Positions 49,618 through 58,676 of a DNA stretch of 64,000 bases are shown here, piece after piece. Positions within the stretch are counted from its first letter, which is position 1, and each line of letters opens with the position of its first letter. The notes under the pieces are model-generated. The model did no database searches and was not told the origin of the DNA. It saw nothing but the letters and a program-made list of their open reading frames with translations. Made by a program: the position numbers and the translations under genes. Origin of the DNA: JAALLB01 sp964502215 (lineage in GTDB: Bacteria; Pseudomonadota; Alphaproteobacteria; Rhizobiales; Rhizobiaceae); assembly GCA_964502215.1 (NCBI GenBank), contig CAZCUN010000013.1, positions 1-64,000 of the forward strand, given 5' to 3'.

Positions 49618-50181
49618 TTACGCGTTCTTGCGTTTAACTTCTTCCATAAAGCGGTATTTGATAACCGGTGCATCATACTCGATGACAGGTACTGGAATGT
49701 TGCCGCTTTCACATTTACAAATGATGATGGTCATTTTGTTTGAAGCAAGTGCTGCTTTCATAACATCAACGGCTTCTTCTGCCTGACATTCAACAACGTT
49801 TTCACAACCACATGCCGTTGCAACTGCTGCAAGCGATGTTTTCTTACCTGTATAAGTTGGCTGATCACCTGTTGAGCCATAACTACCATTATCAATGATA
49901 AGGAGAGTAAAATTATCCGCAACATTGTTTGCAATTGTTGGCATTGTACCAAGGTTAGTTAGGATAGAACCATCGCCATCAATCGAGATAACGTTTGCTT
50001 TTTGCGTAAGTGCAAGACCTAGTCCAATAGAAGAGGAAAGCCCCATCGTACCAAGCATATAAAAATTGGTTGGTTGATCATCCATCATGTGCAATTCTTG
50101 GCTTGGAAGGCCAATGTTACAAACGACGAGTTCGTCTTTAAGAACCGGAACAAGGTTTTTTATGATTTCACTGCGTATCAT
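49618..50181 (-). CDS. comE: Sulfopyruvate decarboxylase, beta subunit
   Basis: Thiamine diphosphate-binding half of the enzyme that converts 3-sulfopyruvate to sulfoacetaldehyde. 187 residues with the ThDP-magnesium motif SIDGDGSILTNLG (GDG at 69-71) closed by the Asn in LLIIDNGSYGSTG about residue 98. The gene starts one base after comD ends, as expected for the two-subunit type. Phosphonopyruvate decarboxylases are related but usually single-chain; the adjacent hpsN supports the sulfonate assignment. Confidence 0.87.
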   Translation of the reverse strand: MIRSEIIKNLVPVLKDELVVCNIGLPSQELHMMDDQPTNFYMLGTMGLSSSIGLGLALTQKANVISIDGDGSILTNLGTMPTIANNVADNFTLLIIDNGSYGSTGDQPTYTGKKTSLAAVATACGCENVVECQAEEAVDVMKAALASNKMTIIICKCESGNIPVPVIEYDAPVIKYRFMEEVKRKNA

Positions 50182-50182
50182 A

Positions 50183-50680
50183 TTAGTATCCTCCCCAGAA
50201 GTTTGAGTCTGTTAGAATAGCCGTTGGTTTGCGGCTCATATAAGTGTGATGAAGAATGCTATCTAAGTCTTTGATGTCTTCAGGCTCATGGAAGTGGTAA
50301 GTCTGAATTTTCAATTCGTTTAGAAGCGCTTTTGTGTGCTTTGCCATTTCTACTTGAATAGCAACTTTTTCACCAATTTCACCACGGTATGAAATAATCA
50401 TCGGTAGCGGCATGTTGTAAAACTGCGTTAGAGAAGAAAGTGTGTTGAACGTCACGCCAAGAGCTGTGTTTTGCATGATGATACAAGGGCGCTTGCCACC
50501 CATATAAGCGCCAGCACAAAGCCCCATACCTTCGTCTTCCTTATTGGAAGGAACGTGCATGATTGAAGCATCGTTTTCAACAATATCAATAACACCTGCA
50601 AGTTGTTTGCAGGGAACGGTTGTTACAAATTCTACCTTGTTTCGAACAAGGCTTTTTACAATTTCATTACTTACAGACAT
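50183..50680 (-). CDS. comD: Sulfopyruvate decarboxylase, alpha subunit
   Basis: Pyrimidine-binding half of the two-subunit decarboxylase, 165 residues from the ATG at 50680 (GGAAAG 7 bases upstream; a start at 50695 would include this site). The activating Glu is in VPSNKEDEGMGLCAGAY. MGGKRPCIIMQNTALG and PMIISYRGEIGEK are family blocks. It lies between hpsN and comE in one leftward operon. Confidence 0.87.
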   Translation of the reverse strand: MSVSNEIVKSLVRNKVEFVTTVPCKQLAGVIDIVENDASIMHVPSNKEDEGMGLCAGAYMGGKRPCIIMQNTALGVTFNTLSSLTQFYNMPLPMIISYRGEIGEKVAIQVEMAKHTKALLNELKIQTYHFHEPEDIKDLDSILHHTYMSRKPTAILTDSNFWGGY

Positions 50681-50717
50681 TTTGTGTCTTTCCATTGAAT
50701 AATGTGTGGTGTTTTAA

Positions 50718-52019
50718 TTATGGTTGTAGATCAAACTCTTCATCAGGAAAATATTTTTCCAAACGAATGTCTGCGGTACGTGCATGTCCTTCCATGCCTT
50801 CAAGGCGTGAAATGCGTGCAGTTGCTTCTGCAATTGGTTTTGCACCATCACGTGTAGCGCGCTGCCAAGTAACAATCTTCATGTATTTATGAACCGAAAG
50901 ACCGCCTGAATATTTTGCAGCACGTGAGGTTGGTAACACGTGGTTTGTACCAGATGCTTTATCACCAAAGGCTACGGTAGTCTCTTCACCAAGGAAGAGC
51001 GAACCATAACACTCAAGACGTCCCAACCACCAATCAAGATCTTCAGCCTGAACGGTTAAGTGCTCAGGTGCATATTCATCTGATTTTGCAGCCATTGCTT
51101 CACGGTCATCACAAAGAATTACTTCAGCATAATCACGCCATGCAGCTTCTGCATTTTGCGAGTTCACTTCGGGCAAATCAGCAATCAAAGGCGGCACAAG
51201 TTCCATTACTTTTTCAGCCAAAGCTTTATCATCTGTCACTAGCCATACGGGTGAGTTATAACCATGCTCTGCTTGACCAACGAGATCTGAAGCAACGATT
51301 GCAGGGTCAGCAGTTTTATCAGCAAGGATAAGACTATCTGTTGGGCCTGCAAACATATCAATACCAACGCGACCATAAAGAATGCGTTTTGCTTCCGCTA
51401 CAAACTGATTGCCAGGGCCGACTAAAATGTCAGCTTCCGGCAACCCAAAAAGACCAAACGCCATAGAAGCAACACCCTGAACACCGCCAAGCGCTAAGAT
51501 TTTATCTGCACCACAAATGTGCGATGCATAAACAATTGCAGGTGCAATGCCAATTTCAGGACGTGGAGGCGAACAAGCTATAATGTTTTTACAGCCAGCA
51601 ACCTTTGCAGTTGTTACCGTCATAATAGCCGAAGCGATATGACTGTAACGTCCACCAGGAATATAACAACCAGCAGTTTGACAAGGAATGCTTTTTTGAC
51701 CAGCGATTAAGCCTGGCACAACTTCAATTTCAACATCCTGACAGGTTTCAAGCTGAAGCTCTGCAAACTTTTGAACGTTTGCATGAGCAAACTGAATGTC
51801 TTGTTTCAGCTGATCAGGAACAAGCGCACAAGCAGCTTCAATTTCTTCATCTGTTAGAAGTAAATTGCCTTCATATTTATCGAACTTCTTTGCGTACTCA
51901 AGTGCTTTTGCATCGCCACCGTTCTCGATTTCATCAAGAATAGTCTGCACAGTATCGCGAACGTCAGAAGTGTCTGTTGTAGGTTGTTTTGAAGATTTTT
52001 TTAAATAGGTATAGGGCAT
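50718..52019 (-). CDS. hpsN: Sulfopropanediol 3-dehydrogenase HpsN (histidinol dehydrogenase family)
   Basis: NAD-dependent, zinc-dependent oxidation of (R)-2,3-dihydroxypropane-1-sulfonate (DHPS) to (R)-sulfolactate. 433 residues of the HisD fold, with GPGNQFVAEAKRILYG, DMFAGPTDSLILAD and DEYAPEHLTVQAED. HpsN-type features are the YGSLFLGEETTVAFGDKASG block and the ending GGLSVHKYMKIVTWQRATRD with RISRLEGMEGHARTADIRLE. A biosynthetic histidinol dehydrogenase is less likely: no his genes are near, while comDE follow and a LacI-type regulator is divergent. Two palindromic operators lie just upstream. Confidence 0.87.
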   Translation of the reverse strand: MPYTYLKKSSKQPTTDTSDVRDTVQTILDEIENGGDAKALEYAKKFDKYEGNLLLTDEEIEAACALVPDQLKQDIQFAHANVQKFAELQLETCQDVEIEVVPGLIAGQKSIPCQTAGCYIPGGRYSHIASAIMTVTTAKVAGCKNIIACSPPRPEIGIAPAIVYASHICGADKILALGGVQGVASMAFGLFGLPEADILVGPGNQFVAEAKRILYGRVGIDMFAGPTDSLILADKTADPAIVASDLVGQAEHGYNSPVWLVTDDKALAEKVMELVPPLIADLPEVNSQNAEAAWRDYAEVILCDDREAMAAKSDEYAPEHLTVQAEDLDWWLGRLECYGSLFLGEETTVAFGDKASGTNHVLPTSRAAKYSGGLSVHKYMKIVTWQRATRDGAKPIAEATARISRLEGMEGHARTADIRLEKYFPDEEFDLQP

Positions 52020-52041
52020 TTTTATCGCTTATCCTCCAGTA

Positions 52042-52057
52042 ATGTAAGCGCTTACAT
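52042..52057. promoter_or_regulatory. LacI-family operator 1 (perfect palindrome)
   Basis: ATGTAAGCGCTTACAT is a perfect 16-bp palindrome with the central CG step typical of LacI-family operators. It is 22 bases upstream of the hpsN start, where bound repressor would block transcription. Confidence 0.85.
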
Positions 52058-52086
52058 AGTTTCACCATAATTCACAACATAAACAA

Positions 52087-52102
52087 ATGCAAGCGCTTAC
52101 AT
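52087..52102. promoter_or_regulatory. LacI-family operator 2
   Basis: ATGCAAGCGCTTACAT differs from operator 1 at one base. Centres are 45 bp apart. It lies 44 bases upstream of the LacI-type gene, so it may also mediate autoregulation. Confidence 0.83.
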
Positions 52103-52146
52103 AATTTTTCTTGTGCGTTATAATAAAACTGTGAGGAAATGATAAG

Positions 52147-53172
52147 ATGAAGCCTGAGATTCCAACACTTGAAGATGTTGCACAAAATGCTGGTGTGTCT
52201 ACGGCAACTGTATCTCGCTGTTTAAATACTCCCAATCAAGTATCCGATAGTACGCGCGAAAAAGTTATGGAGGTTGTAAAAAAATTAGGATACACGCCTA
52301 ATTTTGGTGCGCAAGCATTGGCTGCAAAGCGTACGAATACCTTTGGTGCAATTGTTCCAACCATGAGTAATGCAATTTTTGCGACTGGCCTTCAGGCGTT
52401 CCAGGAAGAACTCGGCAAGCAAGGCGCAACTTTGTTACTTGCCTCCTCTTCATACAATAAGGAACAAGAAGAGGAGCAAATTCGCTCGCTGGTATCGCGT
52501 GGGGCGGATGGACTTTTATTGATTGGCACGCAAAGAAGCGAGGCGGTTTATCGATTTCTGGAAGATCGGCAAATTCCGTTTGTTATTACATGGAATTACC
52601 ATCATCACAAAACCCGTTCATGTGTAGGGTTTGATAATTCTAGGGCAAGTTATAATTTAGCAATGAAGGCAATCAAACTGGGACATCGGAAATTTGCTGT
52701 CATCTCGTCGTACAAAGACACCAATGATAGAGCAGCAGCACGTGTATTAGGTATTTGCAATGCATTGGATGATGGCGATATCGATAGTGATAATCTTAAA
52801 ATTATTGAGTGCGAATATTCGATTGAAAATGGGTCGCAAAGTTTTGCTCAAATTATGCAATCAGCTGATAAGCCAACGATCGTGATGTGCGGTAATGATG
52901 TTCTTGCGGCAGGTGCGGTCAAGATGGCGCATAAAATGGGTTTGAATGTGCCTAAAAATGTATCAATTACCGGTTTTGACGATATTGAACTTGCAAGTGT
53001 CATTGAGCCAGAGCTTACAACAGTTCATGTTCCTCACAGGACTATGGGTAAAATAGCTGCTAAAATTTTACTGAAACAGATCAATGATAAATCACATCAT
53101 GAGACAATAAAGTTAGAGACAAGAATCACCCAAGGCAAGTCCTTGGCTAAACCAAGATCGACATCGCTTTAA
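52147..53172 (+). CDS. LacI-family transcriptional regulator of the hpsN-comDE unit
   Basis: 341 residues. The N-terminal helix-turn-helix is TLEDVAQNAGVSTATVSRCL with the hinge helix NFGAQALAAKRT; the periplasmic-binding-protein-like effector domain covers about residues 60-335 (GLLLIGTQ, FVITWNYHH, VMCGNDVLAAGAVKMA, SITGFDDIELA). It is divergent from hpsN with two operators between them. A sulfonate such as DHPS or sulfolactate is a plausible inducer, by context only. Confidence 0.93.
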   Translation: MKPEIPTLEDVAQNAGVSTATVSRCLNTPNQVSDSTREKVMEVVKKLGYTPNFGAQALAAKRTNTFGAIVPTMSNAIFATGLQAFQEELGKQGATLLLASSSYNKEQEEEQIRSLVSRGADGLLLIGTQRSEAVYRFLEDRQIPFVITWNYHHHKTRSCVGFDNSRASYNLAMKAIKLGHRKFAVISSYKDTNDRAAARVLGICNALDDGDIDSDNLKIIECEYSIENGSQSFAQIMQSADKPTIVMCGNDVLAAGAVKMAHKMGLNVPKNVSITGFDDIELASVIEPELTTVHVPHRTMGKIAAKILLKQINDKSHHETIKLETRITQGKSLAKPRSTSL

Positions 53173-53185
53173 ACGATAAGCATTA

Positions 53186-54208
53186 TTACTCAATCATTGA
53201 GCGAAGGTTTAAGCTTGATTTTTTGCCGATTTTGTCAAAATTTTCATTCAACCAAGCTTCAGTTGAAGCACGCCCTAGGTCTCGCAAATAGTGTAAAAAT
53301 TCTAATTCAAGATTAAGCTTTGAAGAAGATGAAAGTTCATTCATTTCGTCCGCTGGCGCAATTGCATGCATCTTAACACGCATATATTCATCTGCGCTCA
53401 ACTTGCCATCATCAATCAATCGGCTAACAAAATCAACTATTCGAAGTTCACGCATCAAGGTTGCGTTGAAGGTTATCTCGTTAAGTCGATTATGAATACC
53501 GCGAACAGTTCTTGGAATTTCAGGTGTTTCAACTGGGTTAATTTGAACCAGCAGAATGTCACAGCAATCTGTTTGATAAAAAAGTGGATAAAGCGGTGGG
53601 TTACCCATATAACCGCCATCCCAATAAGCTTCACCATCAATTTCTACAGCCTGATAAATTTCAGGCAAGCAGGATGAGGCCATAACACTGTCGGCGGTTA
53701 TTTCCTCTCCTTTAAAAACCTTAGTTTTGCCAGAGCGCACATTTGTTGCGCAAACAAAAAGCTCAAAATTTCTGCATTTATGAACGTGCTCAAAATCGAT
53801 CTCGCTTTTAATAAGATTTAAAAGCGGATTTATATTCATCGGGTTAAATTCATAGGGTGAAAATGTGCCTGTAAAGCTATCAAACATCACACGTCCAGGA
53901 GAATAATCTAAACTCCAGTCACTACTGAATTTTGCCCATGGGTTACGTTGAATTGGGCTAAACTTTCCAAGATCGCTTAATTTGACCCAAAAATTTTCAA
54001 GCGCCTTACGTGCACCTTCGCGTCCTCCGGTAGAATATCCATCTGCCATAACTGCTGCATTGATAGCGCCAGCACTTGTGCCAGAGATCCCTTCGATATC
54101 AAGTCTCTCATCTTCGAGAATTTTATCTAAAACACCCCAAGTAAATGCGCCATGAGCGCCACCTCCTTGAAGTGCTAAATTAATACGTTTGGATTTTGCT
54201 TTTGCCAT
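53186..54208 (-). CDS. Patatin-like phospholipase
   Basis: 340 residues with the patatin Ser-Asp dyad: the oxyanion block LQGGGAHGAFTWGVLD at the start, the nucleophile in GISGTSAGAINAAVM and the Asp in WDGGYMGNPPLYPL. Substrates are likely phospholipids or lysophospholipids in the cytoplasm or at the membrane. No secretion signal is visible. It is convergent with the LacI-type gene (13-base gap). Confidence 0.92.
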   Translation of the reverse strand: MAKAKSKRINLALQGGGAHGAFTWGVLDKILEDERLDIEGISGTSAGAINAAVMADGYSTGGREGARKALENFWVKLSDLGKFSPIQRNPWAKFSSDWSLDYSPGRVMFDSFTGTFSPYEFNPMNINPLLNLIKSEIDFEHVHKCRNFELFVCATNVRSGKTKVFKGEEITADSVMASSCLPEIYQAVEIDGEAYWDGGYMGNPPLYPLFYQTDCCDILLVQINPVETPEIPRTVRGIHNRLNEITFNATLMRELRIVDFVSRLIDDGKLSADEYMRVKMHAIAPADEMNELSSSSKLNLELEFLHYLRDLGRASTEAWLNENFDKIGKKSSLNLRSMIE

Positions 54209-54228
54209 GAGTATTGTAAAATCCTATT

Positions 54229-55188
54229 TTAAAGAGTTGCGCCACCAGCTTCAGTTTTTAAGAAAGCCTCACCACAGGCTTGTGCTAATTTACGAACGCG
54301 AAGAATATAGCTTTGGCGCTCTGTCACAGAAATCACGCCACGCGCATCTAGCAAATTAAAAACATGCGATGCTTTAATCGCTTGGTCGTAGGCAGGGTGC
54401 GCCATGACGATTGGCTTGCCGTTTTTCGGGTCGATGTCTTCTTGAGCTAACGTATTTTGACACTCAGCTTCCGCATCTTCAAAATGCTTGAGCAGTGTTT
54501 CGGTATTTGCCACATCAAAATTCCAACGTGAATATTCACGCTCAGTTTGTTGGAAAACATCGCCGTAAGAAATTTTGTCGACACCTTCTTGGCCGTTGAA
54601 GTTCAGGTCATAGACATTGTCTACATCTTGAACATACATGGCTAAGCGCTCAAGGCCGTAGGTTAATTCACCAGCAACAGGCGAACATTCATATCCACAT
54701 ACCTGTTGGAAATAAGTAAACTGCGAAACTTCCATGCCATCACACCAAACCTCCCAACCAAGCCCCCAAGCGCCAAGCGTTGGGCTTTCCCAATCATCTT
54801 CGACAAAGCGAATGTCATGTAACATTGGATCAATTCCGATGGCTGAAAGAGAGCCTAAATAAAGTTCCTGCATATTGGGTGGCGATGGTTTTAGCAGTGC
54901 CTGATATTGGTAGTAATGTTGCAAGCGGTTTGGATTTTCGCCGTAGCGCCCATCAGTTGGGCGGCGTGAAGGTTGCACATAAGCCGCTTTCCAATGCTTA
55001 GGCCCAAGTGCGCGCAAAGTTGTGGCTGGATGGAACGTGCCCGCGCCCACTTCCATGTCATAGGGTTGAAGCACGACACAGCCATGATCTGCCCAATATT
55101 GATGCAGTGTTAAAATCAAACCCTGAAAAGAACGGGTAGGGTGCATGTGATCGGGAAGTTTTTCTACAGTGGCAGTATTGGCGGTCAT
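54229..55188 (-). CDS. glyQ: Glycyl-tRNA synthetase alpha subunit
   Basis: Catalytic subunit of the bacterial alpha2-beta2 enzyme. 319 residues; blocks include SFQGLILTLHQYWADHGCVV, MEVGAGTFHPATTLRALGP and PSRRPTDGRYGENPNRLQHY. The length is normal. Its partner glyS is 8.6 kb away on the opposite strand; the two are usually adjacent. Confidence 0.97.
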   Translation of the reverse strand: MTANTATVEKLPDHMHPTRSFQGLILTLHQYWADHGCVVLQPYDMEVGAGTFHPATTLRALGPKHWKAAYVQPSRRPTDGRYGENPNRLQHYYQYQALLKPSPPNMQELYLGSLSAIGIDPMLHDIRFVEDDWESPTLGAWGLGWEVWCDGMEVSQFTYFQQVCGYECSPVAGELTYGLERLAMYVQDVDNVYDLNFNGQEGVDKISYGDVFQQTEREYSRWNFDVANTETLLKHFEDAEAECQNTLAQEDIDPKNGKPIVMAHPAYDQAIKASHVFNLLDARGVISVTERQSYILRVRKLAQACGEAFLKTEAGGATL

Positions 55189-55361
55189 ACTTTAATGTCC
55201 ATAACGAAATGATTTGTTATATGAAGGTTTAAAGGATTGGCAGAATGGGTCAAGGTTTATTGGTTTTCATGGCTAAACCAATACGACATTCATGACGTAA
55301 TCAGAGATTCCATTTTAGCCAATTCAGGTAGAGCTTTGCATAATTAGCAAAAGGCTTTTCC

Positions 55362-56669
55362 ATGGAAGAAGAAACCATCATCGAGACTACGGAAGTTCGC
55401 GTAAGCGCGACACCGATTGCTATGTCTGGCATAATTATTTCAATGATGATGCTAGCAGCTGCTACTGGTATTGCCTTTGCATATATTCCAATCACACTTT
55501 CAAATTCAGGGTTTGAGCCTTGGATTGCTTCTGCGATGTTTCCAGCCATTTCTTTTGGTGGACTACTTGGATGTTTAGTCGTTGGGTATTTATTGAGGCT
55601 TTCAGGACATGCACGTGTTTTTATGAGTGTTTATGCACTTATTATTTGGTCTTTTTTAATCATTCTTTTAACGGATGATCCCTACATCTGGATTTTCGCT
55701 CGTGCCTTATATGGCTTTGGTACGAATGGTGCTTTTATTGTCGCGCAAAGCTGGCTGCATGATGCTTGTACCGATGATAACCGTGGGCGCGTGATAACAA
55801 CTTTTTATGTATCATACGTTGTAAGCTTGGGGTTTGGTTCTTTCAGTATTGGTTACATAGATGTAGCCAGCAATGTGCCAATGGCGCTTTGTGTTGGGCT
55901 TGTTACGCTTGCAATTCTACCTGTCGGATTAACCCGCCTTCGCCAGCCAGAACCACCAGAAGGGTTTAACATTCAGGTTCGAAAACTCTGGAAGTTGTCC
56001 CCTGTTGGTCTTATGGGCATGTTGTGTGTGGGTGGGCTAACCATGACCCTGCAAGGCTTTGCACCGATTTATGCAGGAGAGCTGGATTATTCACCTTCAG
56101 ATATTGGCTTATTGCTTTTGGTCATGCAGATGGGATTGCTCGTCGTACAATTGCCAATGGGTGCAGCCTCAGACCGTGTTGATCGACGTTATATTCTTTT
56201 AATCGTAGCCCTGCTTTCAACTATTTTTGGTATTTTTGCAATTATCACAGAATCAAATTTGAACTTCATTTGGTTGATTATCATGTTTGCGCTTTGGTCT
56301 GGTTCTATCGAAACGATTTACTCAGTTTCTAGCGCACTAGCCAATGATCGCGCTGACCCTAAACACTATGTATTCTTATCATCAACATTGATGATTGTCT
56401 GGTCGGCAGGTGCGTTTATAATTCCGCTGATGTCGACGGTTTTGTTGAATTTTTTACCTGTAAAAATGTTTATGTGGCTTTTGCTGATATTGTCTGGAGT
56501 GTTCGCTATTTTCGTAGCACTTCGCATATTTGTTCGCGAAGCAGCACCTCAAGAGGATATGGAAAATTTCCAATATGCAACGGCGCAAGTGGTGAACACT
56601 GGTGAATATTACAATCCAGAAATGATAGCAGAAGCCAATGCAGGTGTGGGCGAGGGGTTGTTAACCTGA
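55362..56669 (+). CDS. MFS transporter (YcaD-like)
   Basis: 435 residues with 12 predicted helices in two bundles. Between helices 2 and 3 the motif A region reads GCLVVGYLLRLSGHARVF, and in the second half GAASDRVDRRYILLI repeats the GxxxDRxxRR pattern. ARALYGFGTNGAFIVAQSWLHDAC resembles the YcaD/sugar-transporter-like group. Substrate is unknown. The N-terminus is acidic (MEEETIIETTE). Confidence 0.88.
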   Translation: MEEETIIETTEVRVSATPIAMSGIIISMMMLAAATGIAFAYIPITLSNSGFEPWIASAMFPAISFGGLLGCLVVGYLLRLSGHARVFMSVYALIIWSFLIILLTDDPYIWIFARALYGFGTNGAFIVAQSWLHDACTDDNRGRVITTFYVSYVVSLGFGSFSIGYIDVASNVPMALCVGLVTLAILPVGLTRLRQPEPPEGFNIQVRKLWKLSPVGLMGMLCVGGLTMTLQGFAPIYAGELDYSPSDIGLLLLVMQMGLLVVQLPMGAASDRVDRRYILLIVALLSTIFGIFAIITESNLNFIWLIIMFALWSGSIETIYSVSSALANDRADPKHYVFLSSTLMIVWSAGAFIIPLMSTVLLNFLPVKMFMWLLLILSGVFAIFVALRIFVREAAPQEDMENFQYATAQVVNTGEYYNPEMIAEANAGVGEGLLT

Positions 56670-56692
56670 GGCTGTTGATCAGAGGTTGTCGT

Positions 56693-56872
56693 TTAGTCGT
56701 CATCCATAGGGCGATAAACACCGTCTTTATCTTGCTTTAAAACAGTTTGAGACTTTTCTTTTTTTTCAGCTTTGCGTGTTTCTTCGTTGATACGAGACAT
56801 CTCACGTTTAAGTGCTTTGTAGCCATACCAAACCACACCGCCGATAAGACCAATTGCTATAAGTTGTGGCAT
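56693..56872 (-). CDS. Small single-pass membrane protein of unknown function
   Basis: 59 residues from the ATG at 56872 with GAGGAAGAAAC upstream. One transmembrane helix (QLIAIGLIGGVVWYGYKAL) is followed by a charged cytoplasmic tail ending GVYRPMDDD. The sequence in front of this ATG in the same frame overlaps the S49 gene end and is not conserved-looking. It follows the S49 peptidase gene by 19 bases, so it may be co-transcribed. Confidence 0.75.
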   Translation of the reverse strand: MPQLIAIGLIGGVVWYGYKALKREMSRINEETRKAEKKEKSQTVLKQDKDGVYRPMDDD

Positions 56873-56891
56873 GTTTCTTCCTCGTAATAAC

Positions 56892-57743
56892 TTAAAGTCC
56901 GTATCTGGCAAGCAAGGCTTTTTCTTCTGCACTTGAGATACCTGCCTCAACAAGACTGGATGCTGCATCTGCGCCAAAAGAAACACCTGGAGTTCCACCT
57001 CTCCCCAACAACCCTTTTTTCTGAGTAATCAGTTTCAGTTTTGCGTCCTTGCCAAAACGTTGTTTGATAATACTACCAACATGACCAAATCCGTCAACAA
57101 GGCCAAGCTCTTTTCCGCGCAGGCCTGTCCAGAATTTGCCAGTAAAGATATCAGGATCATCGCTCAATTTATTACCACGTCGTGCTTTCACCATATCAAT
57201 AAAGACCTGATGGATTTCAAGTTGTAGCTCTTTGATGTATTTAATGTCTTCTTTTTTCTCAGGTTGAAATGGATCAAGCGAGACTTTGTTTTTACCAGCC
57301 GTATATACACGACGTTCCACGCCAAGTTTCTCAATTGCTTTATCAAAGCCAAAACTTGCAGAGACAACGCCTATTGAACCAACGATAGAAGTTTCATCAA
57401 CAAAAATTTCATCACCAGCAATAGCAAGCATGTAGCCACCAGATGCAGCAACGTCTTCAACAAAGACCAGAACTTTCTTATCATTTTCATCTGCAAGCTC
57501 ACGAATGCGTTGATACATCAAACGAGATTGAACTGGAGAACCACCCGGTGAATTAATGACCAATGCAACGGCAGGTGCTTTTTTGTCGTTAAAGGCTTTT
57601 TCCAGCAGTGAAGCAATCCCGCCAAGCGATAAGGTTTTGTTTAACGGACCACTTGATGCAGCTATTGCGCCTGACAAACGTACAACGGGAATAACAACCT
57701 CTTTTTTGCCAAGTTTGCCCGGTAGGTATTTTCTGAAATTCAT
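56892..57743 (-). CDS. S49 family (SppA/SohB-like) signal peptide peptidase
   Basis: Membrane-associated serine peptidase with a Ser-Lys dyad, digesting cleaved signal peptides or other envelope peptides. 283 residues; blocks are VINSPGGSPVQSRLMYQRI, EDVAASGGYMLAIAGDEIFV (nucleophilic Ser) and TSIVGSIGVVSASFGF. It is the short, single-domain form. No clear transmembrane helix stands at the N-terminus. Confidence 0.9.
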   Translation of the reverse strand: MNFRKYLPGKLGKKEVVIPVVRLSGAIAASSGPLNKTLSLGGIASLLEKAFNDKKAPAVALVINSPGGSPVQSRLMYQRIRELADENDKKVLVFVEDVAASGGYMLAIAGDEIFVDETSIVGSIGVVSASFGFDKAIEKLGVERRVYTAGKNKVSLDPFQPEKKEDIKYIKELQLEIHQVFIDMVKARRGNKLSDDPDIFTGKFWTGLRGKELGLVDGFGHVGSIIKQRFGKDAKLKLITQKKGLLGRGGTPGVSFGADAASSLVEAGISSAEEKALLARYGL

Positions 57744-57815
57744 AATAATGATCTTAATCTATAATTGCTTGATTAAAATATAGATGGTTTAGCTAAGCCC
57801 TTTTTACAAGGACTT

Positions 57816-58583
57816 TTAAGAGCCAATAAATTCAAGATGGCTTTCACCTTTAAAAATAGCATCTGCTTTTTCTGTAAAGCTTCCATCTTTTTTGTGAACA
57901 ACAAAACCAGGAACGATTACCATTGGTGCACGTGAGGCACGTATGCCACGAACAATAATTCGCTTGGCAGCTTCATCCGCACGGGAATGGATTGGCATAA
58001 TCTCTAGGCGACCAAAACGACCCTGCGAACAAGCCAATATTTCACCAAGATTTTCTGTTCGATAGATTATAGCGAAGCTACCACCTGGTCTTGATATTGC
58101 AGCTGCGGTACGAAACCAAGCATCAATGCCACCACAACCCATCATAAATGCTTCTGACTTTAATAAATCTTTTGGCGGGCGTTCCCGGTCAGTATTATAA
58201 GGTGGGTTCATGATGATATGATCAACACTATCTGGCATCAGCCCAGCTTTTAGACGATCAACGCCACTTGCATTAATATCGTGCTCAATAATTTGAGTTT
58301 TATTTAAAAATTTAGAATTAGCAGGAAGCATACGAGTTTGCTTAGCAAGTTCTACCATTTCGTGATTTTTTTCTACAGAGATCAGATTTAAATTTTCATT
58401 CAAATTCAATGCCGCTAACCCAGCAACACCTGCACCTGAGCCTAAGTCAGCTATACTACCCTTTGACCCTTCAGGTAGAGCTGCGGCAAGCAACAATGCG
58501 TCCATGCCACTTCGGTGACCACGCTTGGAAGGTTGAATGACCTCGAAAGCGCCTGAATGAAATTTATCACAGGTTGTTTCCAT
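57816..58583 (-). CDS. trmN6: tRNA1(Val) (adenine-37-N6)-methyltransferase-type enzyme
   Basis: 255 residues from the ATG at 58583, preceded by AAAGG at 5 bases; the family length and the conserved start FHSGAFEVIQPSKRGHRSGMDALLL support it. In-frame starts further up (ATG 58637, GTG 58673) are possible. The SAM loop is IADLGSGAGVAGLAAL and the N6-adenine motif is MNPPYN. The DUF2007 gene precedes it and an S49 peptidase gene follows, a conserved alphaproteobacterial neighbourhood. Confidence 0.87.
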   Translation of the reverse strand: METTCDKFHSGAFEVIQPSKRGHRSGMDALLLAAALPEGSKGSIADLGSGAGVAGLAALNLNENLNLISVEKNHEMVELAKQTRMLPANSKFLNKTQIIEHDINASGVDRLKAGLMPDSVDHIIMNPPYNTDRERPPKDLLKSEAFMMGCGGIDAWFRTAAAISRPGGSFAIIYRTENLGEILACSQGRFGRLEIMPIHSRADEAAKRIIVRGIRASRAPMVIVPGFVVHKKDGSFTEKADAIFKGESHLEFIGS

Positions 58584-58676
58584 AGAAACCTTTGAAGATT
58601 CGATAGTAGGGTTTGAACGTAAGCTAGCACTATTCATTCTATATACATTCTCTCTAATAAGCCAATGTCTCACAGA

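Noticed and set aside
49618..50680. Acetolactate synthase or phosphonopyruvate decarboxylase
   Set aside because: The two short split subunits match ComD/ComE; acetolactate synthase has one large catalytic chain, and no phosphonate genes are near.
50718..52019. Biosynthetic histidinol dehydrogenase (hisD)
   Set aside because: No his genes are nearby; the operon partners are comDE and the C-terminal part resembles HpsN. Not fully excluded without a search.
56506..56721. Minus-strand open frame over the MFS gene end
   Set aside because: It lies inside the MFS coding sequence and over the small membrane protein gene, with no ribosome binding site or protein-like features.
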